The translations under genes were made by a program, and so were the position numbers. From contig NZ_CADFEJ010000018.1 of NCBI RefSeq assembly GCF_902833055.1, positions 62,001 to 126,000 on the forward strand: a stretch of DNA of 64,000 nt. Reading direction: 5' to 3'. Of this stretch, positions 1 through 9,453 are shown in pieces. The first letter of the stretch is position 1. Each line of letters opens with the position of its first letter. Below the pieces are notes generated by a model. It was not told where the DNA came from. It did not search any database and worked only from the letters and a program-made list of their open reading frames with translations. Source of the DNA: Burkholderia territorii (GTDB lineage: Bacteria > Pseudomonadota > Gammaproteobacteria > Burkholderiales > Burkholderiaceae).

Positions 1-943
1 CGACTCGAGCTTGTCCTGCTCGGCCTGGCGCTTGCGCATTTCGGCTTCGTACAGGCGCGACTTCAGCATGGCCATCGCTTCGGCGCGGTTGCGGTGCTGC
101 GAGCGGTCGTTCTGGCACTGCACGACGATGCCGGTCGGCATGTGCGTGATACGCACGGCCGAGTCGGTCTTGTTGATGTGCTGGCCGCCCGCGCCCGATG
201 CGCGGTACGTGTCGATGCGCAGGTCGGCCGGGTTGACCTCGACTTCGATCGAGTCGTCGATTTCCGGATACACGAACACCGACGAGAACGACGTGTGGCG
301 GCCGCCCGACGAGTCGAACGGCGACTTGCGCACGAGACGGTGAATGCCGGTTTCGGTGCGCAGGAAGCCGTATGCGTATTCGCCCGACACCTTGATCGTC
401 GCGTTCTTGATGCCCGCGACGTCGCCGTCGGATTCTTCGAGCACTTCGGCCTTGAAGCCCTTGCGCTCGCAGTAGCGCAGGTACTGGCGCAGCAGCATCG
501 ACGCCCAGTCGCACGCTTCGGTGCCGCCGGCGCCGGCCTGGATGTCGATGAAGCAGTTGTTCGGGTCGGCCGGGTTCGAGAACATCCGGCGGAATTCGAT
601 GTCGCCGACGCGTGCTTCGAGCTTTTTCGCGTCTTCCTCGGAGGCGACGAGGGTGTCTTCGTCGCCTTCCTCGCGTGCGAGTTCGAACAGGTCGAGTGCG
701 TCGCGCAGGTCGCTATCGAGCGCCGTCAGCGTCGTGACGACGCCTTCGAGCAGCTTCTTCTCGCGGCCGAGTGCCTGGGCGTTCTTCGAATCGTTCCAGA
801 CGTTCGGGTCTTCGAGTTCCTTGTTGACTTCGTTCAGACGCGCAGCTTTGGCGTCGTAGTCAAAGATACCCCCGAAGCTCGCCCGCGCGCGTGCGCAGGT
901 CGAGCAGGGAGCTTTCGATCGCGTTGAGACGTTCCGCTTCCAT
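1..943 (-). CDS. prfB: Peptide chain release factor 2 (partial, programmed +1 frameshift)
   Basis: RF2 recognises UGA and UAA stop codons in the ribosomal A site and triggers peptidyl-tRNA hydrolysis. The catalytic GGQ motif is read from about 181-189, within RASGAGGQHIN. The gene starts at the ATG at 943 and encodes 27 codons ending in GYL, followed by an in-frame TGA at 860-862. Downstream the protein continues in the +1 frame as DYDAK, the same arrangement as the classic autoregulatory prfB frameshift. The C-terminal ~50 residues lie beyond the left edge. When RF2 is scarce, slow decoding of the UGA favours slippage and so restores RF2. Identification is secure. Confidence 0.97.
859..873 (-). 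promoter_or_regulatory. Programmed +1 frameshift site of prfB
   Basis: On the minus strand a run of five G followed by TATCTTTGAC is visible. It contains an internal Shine-Dalgarno-like GGGGG (869-873), the slippery CTT codon (863-865), the UGA stop (860-862) and the following C. Spacing and sequence match the known RF2 frameshift signal. Confidence 0.95.
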
Positions 944-1108
944 GATCGTTCGCTTTTCTTGCTTCGTAAAAAAGCGGAATTATAGCCGATCGGCGGGCTT
1001 ACCCGGTGACGCGGAACGTGCTTGCATGCGCGCCGCGGCCCCGTTCGGCGCGGCGCGCATGCGGCCGGCGAGCGCGGCAGGCCGGTCGGCCACGCGGGCG
1101 GGGGAGTC

Positions 1109-2806
1109 TCAGCCGGCTGCGTGTTCGACGATCAGCTGGACACGCGTCACGCCGTTCCACGTGTCGGCCACGAGGCGGTATGCGATCAGCGCGCTCGCCG
1201 GCAACGGCTCGGTGTGGTTGAACCAGATCGCGTTGAAGCGCTGGCGGCCGCGCGCCAGTTGCAGCTTCAGGTGCTTTTCCTTCACGAGCGACTGCGACAC
1301 GACGTCGAATTCACCGGAGAAAAGCGGGGCCGGGAAGCCCTGGCCCCAGACGGCTTCGTCGAGCAGCCCGACGAACTGCGGCGTGAAATACGCGTCCTCG
1401 AGTTCGCCGTCGGTCTCGATCACGCGTGCCAGCGCGTCGTCGGACAGCCACTCGCGCGCGACGGCCTCGAACGCGGCCGCGAAGCGCGGCACGTTGTCGG
1501 TGTCGAGCGTGAGGCCGGCCGCCATCGCGTGGCCGCCGAACGCAACGATCAGGTCGGGCTCGCGCTTCGATACGAGATCGAGCGCATCGCGCAGGTGGAA
1601 GCCAGGGATCGAGCGGCCCGAACCCTTGACCCGCGTGCCGGCTTCGTCCGCATGCGCGAACGTGAACGACGGGCGGTGGAATTTCTCCTTGAGCCGCCCG
1701 GCGACGATGCCGATCACGCCCTGGTGCCACTCGGGGTTGAACAGCGTGATCGTGCATGCGTCGGCCGGATCGACGTCGGCGAGATCGGCGAGCGCCTGCT
1801 GCTGCATGCCGGCCTCGATCTCGCGGCGTTCGCGGTTCATCGTGTCCAGCTGCTGCGCGAGGTCCCACGCGCGGCCGATGTCGTCGGTAATCAGGCACTC
1901 GATGCCGAGCGACATGTCCGAGAGCCGCCCGGCCGCGTTCAGGCGCGGGCCGAGGCCGAAGCCGAGATCGAAGCCCGACGCGGTGCGTGCGTCGCGGCCG
2001 GCCGCGCGAAACAGCGCGGCGATGCCCGGCTGCATGCGGCCGTTGCGGATGCGCTGCAGCCCCTGCGCGACGAGCACGCGGTTGTTGCCGTCGAGCCGCA
2101 CCACGTCGGCGACCGTGCCGAGCGCGACGAGGTCGAGCAGCCCGTCGAGGCGCGGTTCGGCCTCCTTGCTCGCGAACGCGCCGCGCCGGCGCAGCTCGGC
2201 GCGCAGCGCGAGCAGCACGTAGAACATCACGCCCACGCCGGCGATATGCTTGCTCGGGAATCCGCAGCCGGGCTGGTTCGGGTTGACGATCGCGCGCGCG
2301 GCGGGCAGCGCGTCGCCGGGCAGATGGTGGTCGGTGACGAGCACGTCGATGCCGCGCGCGTTCGCGGCTTCGACGCCCGCGACGCTCGCGATCCCGTTGT
2401 CGACGGTGATCAGCAGGTCGGGCTTGCGCGCGGCCGCGAGCTCGACGATCTCGGGCGTGAGCCCGTAGCCGTATTCGAAGCGGTTCGGCACCAGGTAGTC
2501 GATCTGCGCGCCGAACATCCGCAGGCCGCGCACCGCCACCGCGCAGGCGGTCGCGCCGTCGCAGTCGTAGTCGGCGACGACCAGCAGTCGCCGCTTGTCG
2601 GCGATCGCGTCGGCGAGCAGCGCCGCAGCGTTAGCGCAGCCTTTCAGTTCGGAGGGCGGAACGAGGCGCGCGAGCGCCGTTTCGATGTCGGTCGGAGACT
2701 GCACGCCGCGCGCCGCATACAGGCGCGCGAGGACGGGGTGCAGGCCGTGGCGCGCGAGCGCTTCGGCGTCGGCGGGCGCGACGGGGCGGGTAACGATCCG
2801 GGTCAT
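1109..2806 (-). CDS. recJ: Single-stranded-DNA-specific exonuclease RecJ
   Basis: RecJ is a 5'-3' single-strand DNA exonuclease of the DHH phosphoesterase superfamily, used in RecF-pathway recombination and in mismatch and base-excision repair. The 565-residue protein shows motif I (VVADYDCDGATA, about residues 75-86) and the DHH motif (VTDHH, about residue 157) that bind the metal ions. The C-terminal DHHA1 nucleic-acid-binding part carries the GGHAMAAGLTL stretch. Length fits the family (~560-580). It starts at ATG 2806, 10 bp after the stop of the upstream RpfE-like gene, so the two are probably co-transcribed. The recJ/rpfE pairing also occurs in Xanthomonas. Confidence 0.97.
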   Translation of the reverse strand: MTRIVTRPVAPADAEALARHGLHPVLARLYAARGVQSPTDIETALARLVPPSELKGCANAAALLADAIADKRRLLVVADYDCDGATACAVAVRGLRMFGAQIDYLVPNRFEYGYGLTPEIVELAAARKPDLLITVDNGIASVAGVEAANARGIDVLVTDHHLPGDALPAARAIVNPNQPGCGFPSKHIAGVGVMFYVLLALRAELRRRGAFASKEAEPRLDGLLDLVALGTVADVVRLDGNNRVLVAQGLQRIRNGRMQPGIAALFRAAGRDARTASGFDLGFGLGPRLNAAGRLSDMSLGIECLITDDIGRAWDLAQQLDTMNRERREIEAGMQQQALADLADVDPADACTITLFNPEWHQGVIGIVAGRLKEKFHRPSFTFAHADEAGTRVKGSGRSIPGFHLRDALDLVSKREPDLIVAFGGHAMAAGLTLDTDNVPRFAAAFEAVAREWLSDDALARVIETDGELEDAYFTPQFVGLLDEAVWGQGFPAPLFSGEFDVVSQSLVKEKHLKLQLARGRQRFNAIWFNHTEPLPASALIAYRLVADTWNGVTRVQLIVEHAAG

Positions 2807-2816
2807 ACAGGTCGGG

Positions 2817-3893
2817 TTATTCGAACAGGGACGCCAGCGCGCGGCGGCGCCAGAACTTGCGCAGGTCGCCGCGCGTGGCGTGCAGCGTCACCGAGCTGGT
2901 GTCGCCGCACAGCGTGAAGTCGACGCCGGCCAGCTCGCCGTTGTGCAGCGCTGCCAGCGCGGGCGCGAACCAGTCGCGCTCGAGCGCGGCGAGCGCATCG
3001 TGCCAGCGCGCCCAGTCCTGTTCGATGAACGGTGCGGACAGCGCCGGCAGCTCGACGAGCGTCGCGCCGGGGCCGCCGGGCAGTGCGCCGAATGCGGCCG
3101 GCACGGCGCCGGCTTCGGCCTGCGCGGCGCGCGCGAGACCGAGTGCCGCGGGCGATGCGGACAGCACGCGAGCGAACGGCTTGTCGACCGGCTTCAGCGT
3201 GCCTTGCGCATGGAACCAGATCGAATTGACGGCGGGCAGGCCGCGCGCTTCGCGCGCTTCGTTGACCGGATGCTGGAACCACGCCATCTGCACTTCGTTC
3301 TGCAGCTTCATCCACATCCGCGAGCGTTCGCCGGTGTGCGCCTCGTGCGGCAGCCAGATCTCGATGTTGCGGCCGCTCGCGCGCAGCGGCGCCGCGCCGG
3401 CGAGGCGGGCGAGCTGCTCGCTGGACAGGTACCAGCGCGCCGGCTGCGGCGCCTCCAGTCGCACGCCGAGTTCCTCGATCAGCGGGCGCGCGACCGCCAG
3501 CAACGCGGCGGCGTCGCCGTCGTCGAGCGCGAGGCTCGACGGATCGACGAGCACGAGGTGATCGTGCGCGATTTCGACGTGGACGGGCTCGACGCACGCC
3601 CAGGCGTGGGTGCCCGGGTCGCCGCCGTCGGCCAGCAGCATGTAGGGCGCGAGCGGTGCTTCGTCGGCGGCGTTGCCCTGGGTCGCGCCGAACTGGCGGG
3701 CCAGCCAGCGCTCGTGCGGCAGCGTGCGCTGGAAGTCCTCGCCGGCCACGCGCTCGACGAGGCTCGCGCGCGCGAGCAACTTTTCGAGCGCGGGGCTGTC
3801 CAGCGTGTGCAGGGACGAGGCCGCATCGGCCGCCGACGGCAGCGCGAACGGAACGAGAAAATGGAGGCGTCGGTCGTGCATGATGGTGCGCAT
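2817..3893 (-). CDS. RpfE-like / cofactor-independent phosphoglycerate-mutase-related protein
   Basis: This cytoplasmic protein of about 358 residues begins MRTIMHDRRLHF; an alternative start is the ATG at 3881. Neither start has a clear ribosome-binding site. The sequence resembles the proteobacterial family named after RpfE of Xanthomonas, sometimes labelled a phosphoglycerate-mutase-like regulator, which also lies next to recJ. Visible family-like stretches are IEIWLPHEAHTGERSRMWMK and AVNSIWFHAQG. I see no mutase catalytic serine motif, so enzymatic activity is doubtful. The frame stays open well upstream through lolC antisense, but that part is a shadow. The family assignment comes from memory of the context and is moderately certain; the biochemical role is unknown. 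Confidence 0.75.
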   Translation of the reverse strand: MRTIMHDRRLHFLVPFALPSAADAASSLHTLDSPALEKLLARASLVERVAGEDFQRTLPHERWLARQFGATQGNAADEAPLAPYMLLADGGDPGTHAWACVEPVHVEIAHDHLVLVDPSSLALDDGDAAALLAVARPLIEELGVRLEAPQPARWYLSSEQLARLAGAAPLRASGRNIEIWLPHEAHTGERSRMWMKLQNEVQMAWFQHPVNEAREARGLPAVNSIWFHAQGTLKPVDKPFARVLSASPAALGLARAAQAEAGAVPAAFGALPGGPGATLVELPALSAPFIEQDWARWHDALAALERDWFAPALAALHNGELAGVDFTLCGDTSSVTLHATRGDLRKFWRRRALASLFE

Positions 3894-4046
3894 TGTATGG
3901 CAAACTGCGCGCGTGATCGGGCCGGCGGACGGCCCGATTGCGTCCGGCGACCGATTTTTCGGCCGTGCGCCGGGCGGCCGTCCGCCGCCGGACGGCGCTC
4001 CGGCCGCGGGCCGCCATCCCCGCCGTAACCAGCAGAAAGGATTCGC

Positions 4047-5300
4047 TTGAAACTTCCGTACGAATGGCAGATCGGCTGGCGCTACACGCGCGCCGGCAAA
4101 CGCACGACCGGCAACGGCTTCATTTCCTTCATCGCACTGGTATCGATGCTCGGGATCGCGCTCGGCGTCGCGGCGCTGATCGTCGTGCTGTCGGTGATGA
4201 ACGGCTTCCAGAAGGAGGTGCGCGACCGCATGTTGTCGGTGCTCGCGCACGTCGAAGTGTTCTCGCCGACCGGCTCGATGCCGGACTGGCAACTGACCGC
4301 GCAGGAAGCGCGCCGCAATCCGTCGGTGATCGGCGCGGCACCTTACGTCGAGGCCCAGGCGCTGCTCACGCGCCAGGACGCGGTGAGCGGCGTAATGCTG
4401 CGCGGCATCGAACCGTCGCTCGAGCCGCAGGTGTCGGACATCGGCAAGGACATGAAGGCGGGCCAGCTCTCTGCGCTCGTGCCCGGCCAGTTCGGCATCG
4501 TGCTCGGCGATGCGCTCGCCGGCAACCTCGGCGTGACGGTCGGCGACAAGATCACGCTCGTCGCGCCCGAAGGCACGATCACGCCGGCCGGGATGATGCC
4601 GCGGCTCAAGCAGTTCACGGTGGTCGGCGTGTTCGAGTCCGGCCACTACGAATACGACAGCACGCTCGCGATGATCGACATCCGCGACGCGCAGGCGCTG
4701 TTCCGGATGTCCGCGCCGACCGGCGTGCGATTGCGCCTCACCGACATGCAGAAGGCGCCGCAGGTCGCGCTCGAGCTGTCGCATACGCTGTCGGGCAGCC
4801 TGTACATCCGCGACTGGACCCAGCAGAACAAGACCTGGTTCTCGGCCGTGCAGATCGAGAAACGGATGATGTTCATCATCCTCACGCTGATCATCGCGGT
4901 GGCCGCGTTCAACCTCGTGTCGTCGCTCGTGATGACGGTGACCAACAAGCAGGCCGACATCGCGATCCTGCGCACGCTCGGCGCGCAGCCGGGCTCGATC
5001 ATGAAGATCTTCGTCGTGCAGGGCGTGACGATCGGCTTCGTCGGCACCGCGTCGGGCGTCGCGCTCGGCTGCCTGATCGCTTGGAGCATTCCGTGGCTGA
5101 TCCCGATGATCGAGCATCTGTTCGGCGTGCAGTTCCTGCCGCCGTCGGTGTACTTCATCAGCGAGCTGCCCTCCGAGCTCGTCGCGGGCGACGTCGTCAA
5201 GATCGGGCTGATCGCGTTCGCGCTGTCGGCCGTCGCGACGCTCTATCCGAGCTGGCGCGGCGCGAAGGTGAAGCCGGCGGAGGCGCTGCGCTATGAATGA
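4047..5300 (+). CDS. lolC: Lipoprotein-releasing ABC transporter permease (LolC/LolF type)
   Basis: This inner-membrane permease of the Lol system extracts outer-membrane lipoproteins and hands them to LolA. It has 417 residues: one N-terminal membrane segment (about 25-50, FISFIALVSMLGIALGVAAL), a large periplasmic domain (about 50-270), then three membrane segments in an FtsX-like domain ending in YPSWRGAKVKPAEALRYE. The start is the TTG at 4047, preceded by AGAAAGGA. It overlaps lolD by 8 bp. No second permease (lolE) gene is adjacent, so the transporter may be of the LolDF homodimeric-permease type. The symbol lolC is the usual annotation; lolF would be an alternative. Confidence 0.93.
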   Translation: MKLPYEWQIGWRYTRAGKRTTGNGFISFIALVSMLGIALGVAALIVVLSVMNGFQKEVRDRMLSVLAHVEVFSPTGSMPDWQLTAQEARRNPSVIGAAPYVEAQALLTRQDAVSGVMLRGIEPSLEPQVSDIGKDMKAGQLSALVPGQFGIVLGDALAGNLGVTVGDKITLVAPEGTITPAGMMPRLKQFTVVGVFESGHYEYDSTLAMIDIRDAQALFRMSAPTGVRLRLTDMQKAPQVALELSHTLSGSLYIRDWTQQNKTWFSAVQIEKRMMFIILTLIIAVAAFNLVSSLVMTVTNKQADIAILRTLGAQPGSIMKIFVVQGVTIGFVGTASGVALGCLIAWSIPWLIPMIEHLFGVQFLPPSVYFISELPSELVAGDVVKIGLIAFALSAVATLYPSWRGAKVKPAEALRYE

Positions 5301-6051
5301 CCGCGCGACCGCATTCGCGGATTCACGACAACCCATCAGACAGGATTCGGCAGGTATGCAGGAATACGTGCTTCAGGCGCGCGGGATCACGAAGGCGTTC
5401 GTGCAGGGCGGCTTCAACGTGCAGGTGCTCAACAACACCGAGCTGACGGTGCGGCGCGGCGAGAAGCTCGCGGTCGTCGGCGCGTCGGGCTCCGGCAAAA
5501 GCACGCTGCTGCACGTGCTGGGCGGCCTCGACGAACCGAGCGCGGGCGAGGTGTCGCTGCTCGGCAAGCCGTTTACGCAACTCGCCGAGCGCGAGCGCAA
5601 CGAGCTGCGCAACCGCGCGCTCGGCTTCGTCTACCAGTTTCACCATCTGCTGCCGGAGTTCACCGCGCTCGACAACGTCGCGATGCCGCTGCGCATCCGT
5701 CGGATGACGACCGAGGACGCACGCGCGCAGGCGCAGGCGATGCTCGAACGCGTCGGTCTCGGCCCGCGTGCGAAGCATCGGCCGGGCGAGCTGTCGGGCG
5801 GCGAGCGGCAACGCGTGGCGATCGCGCGCGCGCTGGTGACGAAGCCCGCGTGCGTACTCGCCGACGAGCCGACCGGCAACCTCGACGGCACGACCGCCGA
5901 CACGGTGTTCAACCTGATGCTCGAACTGTCCGAGACGCTCGAGACGAGCTTCGTGATCGTCACGCACGATCCCGAGCTGGCGGCGCGTTGCGACCGCATC
6001 ATGCGGCTGCGTGACGGCGTGCTGCACGAGGAGCCGGCGCTGCCGGTATGA
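5293..6051 (+). CDS. lolD: Lipoprotein-releasing system ATP-binding protein LolD
   Basis: This is the ATPase subunit that powers lipoprotein extraction from the inner membrane. The Walker A GASGSGKST, the signature LSGGERQRV, Walker B VLADEPTGNLD and the switch histidine in VTHDPE are all present. The first ATG (5293) overlaps the lolC stop, giving 252 residues. A second candidate is the ATG at 5356 (MQEYVLQARG), which matches the usual family N-terminus better. Overlap with lolC implies translational coupling and equal stoichiometry. Confidence 0.96.
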   Translation: MNDRATAFADSRQPIRQDSAGMQEYVLQARGITKAFVQGGFNVQVLNNTELTVRRGEKLAVVGASGSGKSTLLHVLGGLDEPSAGEVSLLGKPFTQLAERERNELRNRALGFVYQFHHLLPEFTALDNVAMPLRIRRMTTEDARAQAQAMLERVGLGPRAKHRPGELSGGERQRVAIARALVTKPACVLADEPTGNLDGTTADTVFNLMLELSETLETSFVIVTHDPELAARCDRIMRLRDGVLHEEPALPV

Positions 6052-6112
6052 ACGAACGCGCCGCCGTGCCCGGCGATTTCCGGCACGGCGGCGACGGCGC
6101 AGGAAAGCCGCC

Positions 6113-6901
6113 ATGTGGATCGATACGCATTGCCATCTCGATGCCGCCGAGTTCGACGCCGACCGCGACGCCGTCGCGCATGCGGCGCGCGCGGCGGGCG
6201 TGTCGCGCATCGTGATCCCGAGCATCGGGCGCGACAATTTCACGACCGTGCGCGAACTGGCACAGCGCACGCCGGGTGCGGTCTATGCGCTCGGTATCCA
6301 TCCGATGTATACGCCGCATGCGCGCGACGAGGATCTCGACCGCTTGCGCATGGAGATCGAGGCGAGCCTCGATGATCCGCGCTTCGTCGCGATCGGCGAG
6401 ATCGGTCTCGACTACTTCGTGCCGGGCCTGGACGAGGACCGGCAGCAATTCTTCTATCAGGGGCAGCTCAAGCTCGCGCGCGAATTCGACCTGCCGGTGC
6501 TGTGCCACGTGCGCAAGTCGCAGGACCGCGTGCTCGCGGGGCTGCGCCGCTTCGGCGTGCGGCGTGGCATCGCGCATGCGTTCAACGGCAGTTTCCAGCA
6601 GGCCGACGCGTATCTCGCACAGGGGCTGCATCTCGGTTTCGGCGGCAACGTGACGTTCGGACGCGCGTTGCAGATTCGTCGGCTCGCTGCGCAGTTGCCG
6701 CTCGATGCGATCGTCGTCGAGACGGACGCGCCCGACATCGCGCCCGAGTGGGCGTACAAGTCCCGCAACGCGCCCGACCAGGTGCCGCGCATCGGCGCCG
6801 TGCTCGCCGAGCTGCGCGGCATCGACGCGCACGCGCTGTCGCTATCCACAACGGCTAACGCGCTCGCCGCGCTGCCGCGCCTCGCACTTTCGTCCGCATA
6901 A
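6113..6901 (+). CDS. TatD-family metal-dependent deoxyribonuclease
   Basis: TatD enzymes are TIM-barrel hydrolases of the amidohydrolase superfamily that act as 3'-5' exonucleases on DNA or RNA. The 262-residue protein begins MWIDTHCHLDAAEFD with the metal-binding HxH. It contains GEIGLDYF (metal-bridging Glu), LCHVRKS, AHAFNG and ETDAPDIAP, all hallmarks of the family. The start at 6113 was chosen because AGGAAA lies about 8 bp upstream; the frame is open further upstream without a better start. It follows lolD by 61 bp and is likely in the same operon. The paralogue type (TatD, YcfH or YjjV) cannot be fixed; YjjV/YcfH-like is likely. Confidence 0.92.
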   Translation: MWIDTHCHLDAAEFDADRDAVAHAARAAGVSRIVIPSIGRDNFTTVRELAQRTPGAVYALGIHPMYTPHARDEDLDRLRMEIEASLDDPRFVAIGEIGLDYFVPGLDEDRQQFFYQGQLKLAREFDLPVLCHVRKSQDRVLAGLRRFGVRRGIAHAFNGSFQQADAYLAQGLHLGFGGNVTFGRALQIRRLAAQLPLDAIVVETDAPDIAPEWAYKSRNAPDQVPRIGAVLAELRGIDAHALSLSTTANALAALPRLALSSA

Positions 6902-6955
6902 TCGTTGCCCGAAGGCGCCGCATCGACGGCGGCGCCAGGTCGACGAGGAGGTGCG

Positions 6956-9445
6956 ATGCGCGTGTGGTGGATCGCGTTCGCGCTCGGCGTCGTCGTGCTG
7001 CAGCGGCAGGCGGCGTTGCCGGGCATGAGCGCCTGGATTGGCGGGGCGATCATGCTGGCCGGCTGCGGCGCGTTGCTCGGATGGTGCGCGCGGCGCCGCA
7101 CGACTCGCGCGCTCGTCGCGCTTCGGTGGATGCTCTGCGCCTGCGCCGCCTGCGCGATCGGATTCGGCTATGCGGCCGCACGCGCCGAATGGCGGCTGCG
7201 TGACAACCTGCCCGTCGAGTGGGAAGGGCGCGACATCATCGTCACGGGTGTGATCAGCGGGTTGCCGGTGATCGATGACACCGGCGCGCGACTGCTGCTG
7301 GCCGTCGAATCGAACGATGCGGGGCTGGCCCATTTCCCTCCGGTCATCCGGTTGTCGTGGCGCACATACGGCGCGCGCGCCGCACGCGACGCGATGCCCG
7401 ATTTGCGTGCCGCGCAGCGCTGGCGTCTAGTCGTGCGACTGAAGCGCCCGCATGCCGAGGCGAATCCCGGCGTGCGCGACAGCGAGGCGACGTGGCTCGC
7501 CGCGGGCATTCGTGCGATCGGCTACGTGGTCGCGCCCGGGCGGGCGGAACTGCTCGATGCGCGTGCATCGGGATGGCGCGCGTCGATCGACCGGCTGCGC
7601 GATGCATTGCGCAACGGCATCGGTGACGCGCTCGGTAGAGACGCGCGCCATCGCGGCATCGTGACCGCGCTTGCGGTCGGCGATCAATCCGCCATCGACG
7701 ATGACGACTGGCGCGTGCTGCGCAATACGGGCACGAGTCATCTGGTCGCGATTTCGGGCCTGCACGTCGGGCTCGTCGGCGCAATTGCCGGCGGGATCGT
7801 ATCGTGGGTCTGGCGGCGTCTGCGCTGGCGCGGGCATGCCGCGGTGCTCGCGATGCCGGCTCCTTATGTGACTTCGGTGGCGGCGCTGACGGCGGCCGCC
7901 GGCTATGCGGCGCTTGCCGGTTTCAACGTGCCGGCGCAGCGTGCATGGTGGATGATCGCGGCCGCGGCGGCCGCCCATCTTGCCGGTCGTAGCGTGCCGA
8001 CGTCCGCCGTGTTGTGCACGGCGCTTGGCGGCGTGCTGCTCGTGGATCCGTGGGCCGTGGTATCGGCCGGGTTCTGGCTGTCTTTTGGCGCGGTCGCCGT
8101 GATCCTGATGGCCGTGGCGGGCTGGCGCGCGATGCGCGACTTCGACGGCGGTGACGACCGAGGGACGGACGATGACGCCGCCATCGAGCACTGGCACCGC
8201 CTGCGCGCGTGGTGCAGGCGAGCCGGGCGCCGTGTCGCGGAGGCGACGCGCGTGCAGTACGCGGTGACGATCGGTCTCGCGCCGCTCACGGCCGCATGGT
8301 TCGCCCAGATTTCGGTATCGGGTCCGTTCGGCAATGCGCTTGCGATTCCGTGGGTCAGCGCCGTCGTGACGCCGATCGTGCTGGCCGGCATCGGGTTGCC
8401 CGCGCCGTTGGACGCGTATGCGTTCCGGCTCGCGCATGCGGCGCTCGAACCGATGATGGCGCTGCTGCGGCACCTTGCCGACTGGCCGGCCGGTGTGTTG
8501 TGGTTGCGCATGCCCGACTGGCCGGCGCTGACGCTCGCATGCGTGGGCGTCGCGTGGGTCCTGATGCCGCGCGGCTGGCCGCTGCGCTGGGTGGCGCCGA
8601 TGACATGGTTGCCGCTGGTCGCGCCGGCACCCGATGCGCCGCCGCCCGGCGGCTTCCGGCTGACCGTGCTCGATGTCGGGCAGGGCGCGTCGGTGCTCGT
8701 CGAGACCGCGCGCCGGACCTTGCTGTTCGATGCGGGGCCTGGGGCCGAGTCGACCCATGCCGGTGCGCGGATCGTCGCGCCGGCATTGCGCGCACGCGGG
8801 ATCCGGACGATCGATTCGCTCGTGCTGAGTCATGCGGATGCCGATCACTCGGGCGGCGCGGCGGCCGTCTACGGGGCCGCCGAGGTTCGCCAGCTGCTTG
8901 CCGGCATCGCGCCGCAGCACCGGCTGTGGCGTGACGCGCAGGCGGCCGGCGTGGCCGATCGGCTGCCGTGCGCGAGCGGGCAGCGGTGGACCTGGGACGG
9001 CGTCGCATTCACGATGTTGTGGCCGTCGCGCGCTGCCGGCGCCGCTCACTCGAACGAACGATCGTGCGTGCTGCGCATCGACGCGGGCGACACGTCGGCG
9101 CTGTTGACGGGCGACATCGACGCACGCGCCGAGCGCCGGCTGGTGCAGGATGCGCGCGACGCGCTGGCCGCGCAGATCCTCGTCGTGCCGCACCACGGCA
9201 GCCGCACGTCGTCGGTCGAGCCTTTCCTCGATTCGGTCGGGCCGCGCGTCGCGGTATTTCCTGTAGGCTATCGCAATCGATTCGGGCATCCGCACCGGAC
9301 GGTCCTCGCGCGTTACGAAATGCGCGGAATCCCGCTGCCGCGCACGGATCGCGACGGGGCCGTGAGGTTCGACGTCGCCCCGGGCGGCGGTTATGCGTTC
9401 GAGCGCCATCGCGATGCGCGGCGGCGTTACTGGATGGACCGGTGA
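6956..9445 (+). CDS. comEC: DNA internalization competence protein ComEC/Rec2
   Basis: ComEC forms the inner-membrane channel for single-stranded DNA in natural transformation. The 829-residue protein has three parts: an N-terminal membrane and OB-like region; the competence domain around AISGLHVGLVGA (about residue 265) with many hydrophobic segments; and a C-terminal metallo-beta-lactamase domain with LDVGQGASVLV, LSHADADHSGG and VPHHGSRTSS. The last may degrade the non-transported strand. The ATG at 6956 follows the strong ribosome-binding site GAGGAGG; a TTG at 6905 is an unlikely alternative. It sits 54 bp after the TatD gene; linking a nuclease and a DNA importer is suggestive but unproved. 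Confidence 0.95.
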   Translation: MRVWWIAFALGVVVLQRQAALPGMSAWIGGAIMLAGCGALLGWCARRRTTRALVALRWMLCACAACAIGFGYAAARAEWRLRDNLPVEWEGRDIIVTGVISGLPVIDDTGARLLLAVESNDAGLAHFPPVIRLSWRTYGARAARDAMPDLRAAQRWRLVVRLKRPHAEANPGVRDSEATWLAAGIRAIGYVVAPGRAELLDARASGWRASIDRLRDALRNGIGDALGRDARHRGIVTALAVGDQSAIDDDDWRVLRNTGTSHLVAISGLHVGLVGAIAGGIVSWVWRRLRWRGHAAVLAMPAPYVTSVAALTAAAGYAALAGFNVPAQRAWWMIAAAAAAHLAGRSVPTSAVLCTALGGVLLVDPWAVVSAGFWLSFGAVAVILMAVAGWRAMRDFDGGDDRGTDDDAAIEHWHRLRAWCRRAGRRVAEATRVQYAVTIGLAPLTAAWFAQISVSGPFGNALAIPWVSAVVTPIVLAGIGLPAPLDAYAFRLAHAALEPMMALLRHLADWPAGVLWLRMPDWPALTLACVGVAWVLMPRGWPLRWVAPMTWLPLVAPAPDAPPPGGFRLTVLDVGQGASVLVETARRTLLFDAGPGAESTHAGARIVAPALRARGIRTIDSLVLSHADADHSGGAAAVYGAAEVRQLLAGIAPQHRLWRDAQAAGVADRLPCASGQRWTWDGVAFTMLWPSRAAGAAHSNERSCVLRIDAGDTSALLTGDIDARAERRLVQDARDALAAQILVVPHHGSRTSSVEPFLDSVGPRVAVFPVGYRNRFGHPHRTVLARYEMRGIPLPRTDRDGAVRFDVAPGGGYAFERHRDARRRYWMDR

Positions 9446-9453
9446 GCGGCGCG

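Noticed and set aside
1022..2917. 631-codon plus-strand frame opposite recJ
   Set aside because: Shadow of recJ with low-complexity Arg/Ala/Val composition.
2817..5336. 839-codon minus-strand frame covering the RpfE-like gene and lolC antisense
   Set aside because: Only the part from 3893 down resembles a family; the rest is antisense to lolC.
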